From positions 1 through 5,929 of the forward strand of contig CAOJLW010000142.1 in NCBI GenBank assembly GCA_948438565.1: a stretch of DNA of 5,929 bases, read 5' to 3'. Origin of the DNA: an uncultured Lachnospiraceae bacterium (GTDB taxonomy: Bacteria; Bacillota; Clostridia; Lachnospirales; Lachnospiraceae). Below are positions 1-4,925 of this stretch, in pieces (the stretch's first letter is position 1; the number at the start of each line of letters is the position of its first letter). Made by a program: the position numbers and the translations under genes. The notes beneath the pieces were generated by a model. The model was not told where the DNA came from and ran no database searches. It worked only from the letters and a program-made list of their open reading frames with translations.

Positions 1-51
1 CGAAACGCGCACGACTTCTTTTCGAATTATTCACATTTCTAGTCAGAAATA

Positions 52-169
52 TTACATTTATTACAAAAATGTTACAGTCAGATAATAACATAGCAATATA
101 TATTTGTCAACCCAGAATTTTTTAACGCAAGCAAAAACATCTGTAACCGTATGTTTACAGTAATTTACA
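52..169. repeat. Cluster of TTACA/TGTAA pentamers flanking the leftward promoter
   Basis: TTACA occurs on the plus strand at 52-56, 61-65, 72-76, 155-159 and 165-169, and its complement TGTAA at 142-146. Start-to-start steps inside the groups are 9, 11 and 10 bases, close to one helical turn. CTGTAA (141-146) and TTACAG (155-160) also form an inverted pair. One group covers the expected transcription start of the leftward promoter at 82-110 and the other lies upstream of its -35 box. Short direct repeats at helical spacing are typical of OmpR/PhoB-family response-regulator sites. That this is such a site is inference, and the AT-rich composition favours some chance matches. Confidence 0.35.
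82..110 (-). promoter_or_regulatory. Strong sigma-A-type promoter reading off the left edge
   Basis: On the minus strand there is a perfect -35 TTGACA (105-110), a 17-base spacer (88-104) and a -10 TATTAT (82-87) preceded by TGT, an extended -10 feature. Transcription would start near 75 and run leftward, so it serves a gene or RNA outside the window rather than the Ig-like protein gene, which ends at 242. All three minus-strand frames are open over about the last 35 bases before the edge. No start codon there has a convincing ribosome binding site, so I do not call a gene. Confidence 0.65.
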
Positions 170-175
170 TATACA

Positions 176-229
176 AGAGGGAGCGTCGTAAAACAACGAA
201 CTTATCAGCTGTTTTGCGATACTCCCTCT
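176..229. repeat. Long imperfect inverted repeat after the Ig-like protein gene
   Basis: AGAGGGAG (176-183) pairs perfectly with CTCCCTCT (222-229). After a 3 x 3 mismatch, CGTAAAAC (187-194) pairs with GTTTTGCG (211-218) through seven Watson-Crick pairs and one G-T pair, leaving a 16-base loop. The element begins 12 bases past the stop codon of the minus-strand gene, where a terminator or mRNA 3' stem would be expected. Neither side is followed by a run of T, so it is a poor classical intrinsic terminator. It may act as a 3' stabilising hairpin, a weak or factor-assisted terminator, or belong to a small repeat family. Confidence 0.6.
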
Positions 230-241
230 CTACGTTTTGAA

Positions 242-1438
242 TTATTTAACATGAATTTTAAGAACGGCCTTTTTACCATTGTAGGTCTTAACGGTAATCA
301 CGGCATCCCCCTTCTTTTTTGCCGTCACTTTTCCAGTCTTAGATACAACTGCCACAGACTTTTTATTGGAAACATAGGTCATTTGATAACTCGCGGTATG
401 CTTGGAAAGTTGGGGTATGATTTGAAATTTCTTTCCTGCTTGCAGCGTGATATCATTGGCATTCAAGCTGATCTTACCCGGTTTCTTCTTCACAGTCACC
501 TTTACTGCAACCTTCTTCCCATTGAAAGATCGGATCGCAACGCGGCAGATTCCTGTTTTCTGAGCCGTCAGCATACCTTGCGCATTTACTTTTACTTTTT
601 TGTTGGAAGGCTGATACGTGAGTCTGATATCCTTCGCGCCCGACGGATAGACGGCCGCCTCAATCTGCACCTTTTCACCAACGCCCACTGTCATTTCCTT
701 CGTTGAAACCAATACTTTTTGAACCTCGATCCGTTTTTCCAATGCTTCCACTGTCAACTGTAAGTTCGCCGCTTTTCCACTAACTGACGACACCGTAATC
801 CATGTTTTTCCGGCTTTTTTCGCTATCACTTCCCCGATATCCGATACCTCTGCCACAGTATTGTCGCTGCTTGTATAAGAAAGCGATTTATTCGACGCAT
901 TGAGCGGAAGAATTTCCGCTTCGAGCCGGTATATCTCTCCCACTTTCAGCGTCTTAACCGTTTCGGAAAGCCGTATTTCTGCAACCTCGACGGGCGGCCT
1001 GGCTCCTGCGTTCACAATCAGTTGCAGCGTTGCGATCTTACCGTTCGCAGACGACACTGTAATTCTTGTAGAACCTGGTTTCTTTGCCGTCACCTCTCCG
1101 GTATCTGACACTTCCGCTACCGTATCGTTGGCAATCCCATACGAAAGCGACTGATTCGTCGCGTCCGACGGTAAGACTTCCGCCTCAATCTGATAGAGTT
1201 CTCCAACCTTCAACGCTTTCACCGTTTCAGAAAGCTTCACTTCTATTACATCGATATCGAAATTCCACGGTTCGGCCTTCCAATCATTTTCTGGAAAGCT
1301 TGCAACAGCAAAATTCTCTGCGCCTTTTCCTGCGACGTTCCAAGCCGCCTGCAACGATATGGACGGCAACAGCCATAAGACGCTCATGGCCACTGCAACC
1401 CCGTTACGCAAAACATTGCGCAAACCTTTTTTTCTCAA
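242..1438 (-). CDS. Secreted protein with four tandem BIG2 (bacterial Ig-like) domains
   Basis: The product is 398 residues. Residues 1-31 form a signal peptide: basic MRKKGLRN start, hydrophobic core near 13-27, probable cleavage after LQA or QAA at 31-32. Four BIG2 units follow, at about 64-142, 151-230, 238-318 and 322-398. Each has the family pattern of a VxxGE/K strand, a 'VAEVS..G.V.AKK.G...ITV' core and a final 'NGK' strand. Units 1 and 2 match at 51 of 77 aligned positions, a recent internal duplication. Units 1-2 are slightly acidic while 3-4 are strongly basic. There is no LPXTG motif, membrane anchor, SLH repeat or catalytic domain, so it is likely released or held by charge. BIG2 domains in known proteins serve adhesion or act as structural spacers; the specific role here is unknown. 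The start is TTG, supported by an AAGGAGG site 8 bases upstream. It has its own promoter and is separated from pgi by a terminator. Confidence 0.85.
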   Translation of the reverse strand: MRKKGLRNVLRNGVAVAMSVLWLLPSISLQAAWNVAGKGAENFAVASFPENDWKAEPWNFDIDVIEVKLSETVKALKVGELYQIEAEVLPSDATNQSLSYGIANDTVAEVSDTGEVTAKKPGSTRITVSSANGKIATLQLIVNAGARPPVEVAEIRLSETVKTLKVGEIYRLEAEILPLNASNKSLSYTSSDNTVAEVSDIGEVIAKKAGKTWITVSSVSGKAANLQLTVEALEKRIEVQKVLVSTKEMTVGVGEKVQIEAAVYPSGAKDIRLTYQPSNKKVKVNAQGMLTAQKTGICRVAIRSFNGKKVAVKVTVKKKPGKISLNANDITLQAGKKFQIIPQLSKHTASYQMTYVSNKKSVAVVSKTGKVTAKKKGDAVITVKTYNGKKAVLKIHVK

Positions 1439-1446
1439 AATCCGTT

Positions 1447-1453
1447 CCTCCTT
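1447..1453 (-). promoter_or_regulatory. Ribosome binding site that fixes the TTG start of the Ig-like protein
   Basis: AAGGAGG on the minus strand lies 8 bases from the TTG at 1436-1438. That TTG directly precedes a classic signal-peptide N-terminus, and no in-frame ATG offers a better combination, so a non-ATG start is well supported. Confidence 0.8.
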
Positions 1454-1473
1454 GGATATTATAAGATACTTCT

Positions 1474-1502
1474 AATATACTATATACCCTCTCGGATTGC
1501 AA
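1474..1502 (-). promoter_or_regulatory. Candidate promoter of the Ig-like protein gene
   Basis: Minus-strand TTGCAA (1497-1502), a 17-base spacer and TATATT (1474-1479) fit a sigma-A promoter and would start transcription near 1467, giving a leader of about 30 bases. A TATAAT at 1458-1463 lies nearer the gene but has no recognisable -35 box at the right distance. The AT-rich run offers more than one -10, so the exact start is uncertain. Confidence 0.5.
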
Positions 1503-1538
1503 TCACGCTCCGCAAAACATTGTCGTCTTTTTTGAATC

Positions 1539-1577
1539 AAAAAGGGCAAAACCAAAACCCCGGTTCCGCCCTTTTTT
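1539..1577 (-). terminator. Intrinsic terminator of pgi, symmetric enough to work both ways
   Basis: AAAAAGGGC (1539-1547) pairs with GCCCTTTTT (1568-1576). Two positions then allow G-T pairs, and AACC (1550-1553) pairs with GGTT (1562-1565) around an 8-base loop. The hairpin is flanked by A-tracts and T-tracts, so either strand shows a stem followed by a U run. It begins 7 bases after the pgi stop codon, as expected for the pgi terminator, and insulates the Ig-like protein gene downstream. Confidence 0.9.
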
Positions 1578-1584
1578 ACAACAA

Positions 1585-2931
1585 TTACAACCTTTTTAGC
1601 AATTCTTCTCTCTGCGCCTCAAACCCCGGTTTTCCGAGCAAAGCAAACATATTTTTCTTGTAGCTTTCCACGCCCGGCTGATTAAACGGATTCACTCCTA
1701 AAAGATAGCCGCTGATCCCTACCGCAAATTCAAAGAAATAAAATAACTCCCCTAAGCAGAACTCATCCTGCTTTGGAATTTTTATCATCAAGTTTGGTAC
1801 ATTACCGTCAGTATGAGCAAGGATTGTCCCATTCATCGCGTTTTTGTTGACAAAATCCATATCCTTTCCGGCCAGATAATTCAATCCGTCCAAATCTACC
1901 GACTCCTCTTCAATCACTACGTTCCCTCTGGCATCTTCGATATTCATTACGGTTTCAAATAAAATCCTGGCGCCATCCTGGATAAACTGCCCCATAGAGT
2001 GCAGATCCGTTGTCAGATCTACAGACGCTGGGAAAATCCCCTTCTGATCTTTGCCCTCGCTCTCGCCGTACAACTGTTTCCACCATTCGGATACATAGTG
2101 CAGGCACGGCTCATAATTGGCCAAAACTTCAATGGATTTTCCTTTTCGAAGCAAAATACTGCGGACTGCCGCGTACAGCATCGAATCATTTTCTTCGAAT
2201 TTTTTCTCAAGCGCCAGCTTGCGGCCTTCCGCCGCACCGGCCATAAGCTGATCGATATCCGCTCCGCTTACCGCAATAGGAAGCAGGCCTACGGCCGTGA
2301 GAACGGAAAAACGCCCGCCAATATCATCCGGAACTACAAATGTCTCATAGCCTTCTTCTGACGCAAGGTTCTTTAACGCCCCTCTTGCCTGATCCGTCGT
2401 CGCATAAATACGTTTTGCAGCCTCCTCCTTTCCATATTTTTCTTCTAATTTTTTCTTAAAAATACGGAATGCAATTGCAGGCTCTGTCGTCGTGCCGGAT
2501 TTTGAAATCACGTTTACCGAAAAGTCCCTGTCTCCGACTACATCCAGCAGACCTTCCAAATACGCGCCGCTAATGCTATTCCCTGCATAATAAATCTCAG
2601 GCGTCTTGCGCGCTTCTTTGGAAAGGTTGTTGTAGAACCCATGCCTTAAAAATTCAATTGCCGCTCTTGCTCCAAGGTAAGAACCGCCAATGCCGATTAC
2701 CACCAAAACCTCTGAATCCGACTGAATCTTGGCCGCAGCTTTTTTAATCCTCGCAAACTCTTCCTTATCATAGTCCACAGGCAGATCAATCCACCCCAGA
2801 AAATCGTTGCCAGGGCCGGATTTGGAAACCAGCAGCTCTTTTGCGTCTTCTGCTAATTTTGCCATATAGCCAACTTCTTCTTCGCTGATAAATCCGGCTG
2901 CTTTTGAATAATCGAACGCCACTTTACTCAT
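1585..2931 (-). CDS. pgi: Glucose-6-phosphate isomerase
   Basis: The enzyme interconverts glucose-6-phosphate and fructose-6-phosphate in the cytoplasm, the second step of glycolysis and a branch point to amino-sugar and cell-wall precursors. The 448-residue product matches the usual length of the Gram-positive form. Visible motifs are GIGGSYLGARA (80-90), the phosphate-binding SKSGTTTEPA (143-152), family signature 1 around DIGGRFSVLTAVG (203-215) and signature 2 FNQPGVESYKK (416-426). The expected catalytic residues are Glu290 in YGESEGK, His311 in TDLHSMGQ and Lys425, matching the numbering I recall for the Bacillus stearothermophilus enzyme. An in-frame TTG at 3006 would add 25 residues. 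I reject it because AAAGGAG lies 8 bases before the ATG at 2931 and that TTG is part of the gene's own -35 box. The gene follows the small membrane protein gene by 87 bases and ends at a strong terminator. Confidence 0.97.
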   Translation of the reverse strand: MSKVAFDYSKAAGFISEEEVGYMAKLAEDAKELLVSKSGPGNDFLGWIDLPVDYDKEEFARIKKAAAKIQSDSEVLVVIGIGGSYLGARAAIEFLRHGFYNNLSKEARKTPEIYYAGNSISGAYLEGLLDVVGDRDFSVNVISKSGTTTEPAIAFRIFKKKLEEKYGKEEAAKRIYATTDQARGALKNLASEEGYETFVVPDDIGGRFSVLTAVGLLPIAVSGADIDQLMAGAAEGRKLALEKKFEENDSMLYAAVRSILLRKGKSIEVLANYEPCLHYVSEWWKQLYGESEGKDQKGIFPASVDLTTDLHSMGQFIQDGARILFETVMNIEDARGNVVIEEESVDLDGLNYLAGKDMDFVNKNAMNGTILAHTDGNVPNLMIKIPKQDEFCLGELFYFFEFAVGISGYLLGVNPFNQPGVESYKKNMFALLGKPGFEAQREELLKRL

Positions 2932-2939
2932 ATGATACA

Positions 2940-2946
2940 CTCCTTT
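2940..2946 (-). promoter_or_regulatory. Ribosome binding site of pgi
   Basis: AAAGGAG on the minus strand lies 8 bases from the ATG at 2931. It decides between this start and the longer in-frame TTG reading at 3006, which has no comparable site and begins inside the promoter. Confidence 0.85.
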
Positions 2947-2977
2947 GTCTTTTAATTCTGTACATCTTTTCTTCCTT

Positions 2978-3006
2978 ATTTTAGCAAACACTTTTCCTGA
3001 GTTCAA
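2978..3006 (-). promoter_or_regulatory. Promoter of pgi
   Basis: Minus-strand TTGAAC (3001-3006), exactly 17 bases, then TAAAAT (2978-2983) with TGC directly upstream, an extended -10. The expected start is near 2971, giving a leader of about 40 bases. The -35 box begins only 12 bases after the stop codon of the membrane protein gene, so pgi can be transcribed on its own as well as by read-through. Confidence 0.75.
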
Positions 3007-3018
3007 GTCCCAGCTCTG

Positions 3019-3354
3019 TTAAAATACCTCAGAAATCACATCCATCAGCAACTTTGCATCCTCTGCCGTCTTTTGCGCTTCCTGTTGCTTTTTCAGTTCC
3101 TCCGACGTCCGATACACGGGGATTGGTCCCTCTTTTGCGGTTTCCTTTTCCTCCGGAACGGCATCCGGTACATCTTCTGACAAAACCACATCAAAATATT
3201 GCCGGATTTTCTTACAAATCTTATGTACTTCCCGTCTCATTCTGCTTACCTGAATTGCGATCAGCAGCAAAAAGAACAATACGACGCTCCCTGCCGCAAT
3301 GGCAACGCTGATTGTATTTTCCCTTATGTAAAAATAAATTTGCTCCTGCAGCAT
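3019..3354 (-). CDS. Small single-pass membrane protein of unknown function
   Basis: The product is 111 residues. It has a short polar N-terminus (1-13), one hydrophobic helix at about 15-36, a strongly basic stretch (RMRREVHKICKKIRQY, 38-53), an acidic and proline-containing linker (59-79), and a charged Glu/Lys/Gln-rich tail (84-111) that could form an amphipathic helix or short coiled coil ending in VISEVF. By the positive-inside rule the N-terminus is outside and the tail in the cytoplasm. I do not recognise a family. The ATG at 3354 is chosen over an upstream in-frame start at 3417 because a perfect AAAGGAGG lies 7 bases before it and the extra 21 residues translate that site. It lies between the degenerate hydrolase-like gene and pgi with no terminator on either side, so co-transcription with one or both is possible. 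The tail could recruit a cytoplasmic partner, but that is a guess. Confidence 0.75.
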   Translation of the reverse strand: MLQEQIYFYIRENTISVAIAAGSVVLFFLLLIAIQVSRMRREVHKICKKIRQYFDVVLSEDVPDAVPEEKETAKEGPIPVYRTSEELKKQQEAQKTAEDAKLLMDVISEVF

Positions 3355-3361
3355 AATGACG

Positions 3362-3399
3362 CCTCCTTTCCTTCTCTCTATTATAAAAGAAGGCAAAGG
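3362..3399 (-). promoter_or_regulatory. Ribosome binding site, -10 box and inverted repeat before the membrane protein gene
   Basis: AAAGGAGG (3362-3369) is the ribosome binding site. A perfect TATAAT on the minus strand lies at 3380-3385, but the position 17 bases upstream reads TTTCCC, a poor -35 box. An 11-base arm (3365-3375, CCTTTCCTTCT on the plus strand) is complementary to AGAAGGcAAAGG (3388-3399) with one bulged base and a 12-base loop that contains the -10 box. In a longer read-through transcript this stem would cover part of the ribosome binding site. As DNA it could be an operator. Purine-rich tracts make chance pairing plausible. Confidence 0.4.
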
Positions 3400-3472
3400 A
3401 TTGGGAAAGGCCTCCATTCCCTGTTTTCACCGCAAGTTTTGACACTTTTTCTAACGCCGGCGACGATTCCTG

Positions 3473-4768
3473 TCAGTCAATGTCCTCTCGCGGTATAATA
3501 TAGCCTGACAGACAGCAGCCAAAGCCTTCATTCACCGTCAAAAATCTGTGTCTGGATGTGGAGAGGACAATATCGCTCACCACGCCCGGGGATGTGATAT
3601 CATGCTTGCCGCAAATCCAATATGTCCGGTCTTTTTCCTCAAATGTGCTTAATATCTGATAGTTCCAGTCCTCGCCGCTGCCGCAATTTGGTACGCTGAT
3701 ACCCCGAATTCTGGGACATATCCTCCAAAAACGCGCTACAATCTCCGATAGATAGCGATTTAAATTGGCATTCCCCAACATCAATATGCCGAACCTGGAT
3801 TCCTTGATATCCCTGCCCTTGTGCCGCTGCATAGTATCATAATCTTTATTATGTATGCAGCTTATTGTACACATACAGCAGGTATCGCCATCATACCTCT
3901 GCCATGTCTTGCTGCATTCTTTTTCACAAAACTCTTTCTCCGTCATAAAACTTTCATTTTCATTGGGAAAAGCATAGAGCGGACCTTCAAACATCGTTAC
4001 CGTCGTCGCTGGAGAATTTCCATATTTTCTGAGATATTCCTGAAGAAGCCGTTTCATTTGAATCGTATAGTCCTCATTTACATTGTCTGATGTTTGATGG
4101 ATATTATCAATCGAACTGAAATATTCCCTGGTAAACATCGAAAGCGCCTGGATATCCAATCCATATACCCCAAAATAAAACAGCCATCCATTTTCTATGA
4201 TATATCCTGCACGCACCACCGGAACCAGATATCCTTCCATTTCACGAATTAGCTGCAATGTACGTTGATCCGCCAGCTCAAAATGAAATCCGGATTCCAG
4301 TTCTTCTGGTTCCCGATTGATAATCTCTCCGTTTCCGTACAAGAAATAAATATTTTTTATGCCGTACCCTTTTAAAAATTGATAGGGATCCTGCAAAAAA
4401 TGCATGAAATTCCTACCCGCTTTTCCAGCGCCATTGCCTTCTTCCACCAGCAAAAGCCTTTGAATCGGCGCCAAATACGGCAAGATCACCGTATTGATCA
4501 TATGGTGTTTTAAAATATCCATCAACTTATTGATATATGCAGCCGTGTAACACCCCATCACCAAAATATCAATCGCCTCTGGAACCGTATGTTCCTCTGT
4601 ATCCCTCCCCATGCCGTTTTTTTTCTTTTGATGCGTATTTCTACAATAGCTTCCGACCATATATAGGCAATTTGTGCTTTTATGCTTTTCTTTATCATAA
4701 ACACTGCCCGTATGCAATAGGCCGCCATTTTGATTTTCAAATAAATAACGAAAATATCTTCCACGCAT
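3473..4768 (-). CDS. Putative degenerate metallo-beta-lactamase-fold protein, cysteine-rich, function unknown
   Basis: The product is 431 residues with no signal peptide or membrane helix, so it is probably cytoplasmic. I infer the family from layout. Residues 66-82 (IDILVMGCYTAAYINKL) fit without gaps to the ComEC-like 'IDxLxxSHxHxDHxxGL' motif, and 'INTVILPYL' (91-99) then matches the strand that follows it. 'GILMLGNANL' (327-336) matches the 'LLTGD' strand, 'ISVPNCGSGEDWN' (357-369) the 'VPHHGS' strand, and 'ICGKHDITSP' (385-394) the final His-Pro motif. Each metal-ligand position is altered: C73, T75, A77, Y78, N333, N361, C362 and S393. Catalysis by the usual di-metal centre is therefore unlikely. 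Between the halves lies a cysteine cluster: C281, C285, C297, C298, C300, C304 and H306. The start is the ATG at 4768, with AAGGGGAG at 4780-4787 at a slightly long 11-base spacing; a TTG eight codons upstream lacks its own site. The open frame is intact, so this is not a decaying gene. It is divergent from murG. Alternatives are an unrelated novel fold or a zinc-binding protein. Confidence 0.6.
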   Translation of the reverse strand: MRGRYFRYLFENQNGGLLHTGSVYDKEKHKSTNCLYMVGSYCRNTHQKKKNGMGRDTEEHTVPEAIDILVMGCYTAAYINKLMDILKHHMINTVILPYLAPIQRLLLVEEGNGAGKAGRNFMHFLQDPYQFLKGYGIKNIYFLYGNGEIINREPEELESGFHFELADQRTLQLIREMEGYLVPVVRAGYIIENGWLFYFGVYGLDIQALSMFTREYFSSIDNIHQTSDNVNEDYTIQMKRLLQEYLRKYGNSPATTVTMFEGPLYAFPNENESFMTEKEFCEKECSKTWQRYDGDTCCMCTISCIHNKDYDTMQRHKGRDIKESRFGILMLGNANLNRYLSEIVARFWRICPRIRGISVPNCGSGEDWNYQILSTFEEKDRTYWICGKHDITSPGVVSDIVLSTSRHRFLTVNEGFGCCLSGYIIPREDID

Positions 4769-4823
4769 ATTCCCTGCGTCTCCCCTTCTCAAGCATATCT
4801 TGTTTCACTGTTGTGTATCTATC

Positions 4824-4851
4824 ATTTTAATGTATCTTTTCGTTTTTACAA
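4824..4851 (-). promoter_or_regulatory. Candidate promoter of the degenerate hydrolase-like gene
   Basis: Minus-strand TTGTAA (4846-4851), a 16-base spacer and TAAAAT (4824-4829) give a plausible sigma-A promoter with a start near 4817 and a leader of about 50 bases. It lies back to back with the murG promoter; the two -35 boxes are 8 bases apart. Confidence 0.5.
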
Positions 4852-4859
4852 GTCTTTTC

Positions 4860-4890
4860 TTGACTTTTTGAACGGAGCGTATAATATAGT
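4860..4890 (+). promoter_or_regulatory. Promoter region of murG
   Basis: TTGACT (4860-4865) is a good -35 box. The sequence downstream contains overlapping -10 candidates: TATAAT (4880-4885, spacer 14, too short), TAATAT (4882-4887, spacer 16, the best compromise) and TATAGT (4885-4890, spacer 19). AAGTC (4850-4854) and GACTT (4862-4866) form a small inverted repeat across both divergent -35 boxes. A promoter here is likely; the exact -10 is not settled. Confidence 0.6.
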
Positions 4891-4925
4891 TAAATATCAG
4901 CGAGAAAGGAAATAGGTATTTTATT

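Noticed and set aside
1..42. A plus-strand frame open from position 1 to a TAG at 40-42, possibly the end of a gene entering from the left.
   Set aside because: Only 13 codons are visible, with no recognisable sequence, and the strong leftward promoter at 82-110 fits a leader region at least as well.
251..706. Plus-strand open frames across 251-1464 opposite the Ig-like protein gene.
   Set aside because: They are antisense to a clear four-domain protein with signal peptide, have no ribosome sites, and their translations show no family-like pattern.
1407..1522. The 12-base word CGCAAAACATTG occurs at 1407-1418 and again at 1511-1522.
   Set aside because: A 12-base match is expected about once by chance among all position pairs in a window this size, and the flanks do not match.
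2932..3006. A 25-residue N-terminal extension of Pgi beginning at a TTG at 3006.
   Set aside because: The TTG is the first half of the pgi -35 box, no ribosome site precedes it, and an ideal one precedes the ATG at 2931. The 448-residue form matches the family length and catalytic-residue numbering.
3355..3417. A longer start for the small membrane protein at 3417.
   Set aside because: The extra residues translate the -10 region and the AAAGGAGG site of the start at 3354.
3455..3462. The palindrome CGCCGGCG after the stop of the hydrolase-like gene, as a possible terminator.
   Set aside because: It is a perfect palindrome with no room for a loop and no adjoining T run in either direction.
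4769..4792. A TTG start at 4792 for the hydrolase-like protein.
   Set aside because: No ribosome site lies upstream of it, and the extra codons cover the AAGGGGAG site used by the ATG at 4768.
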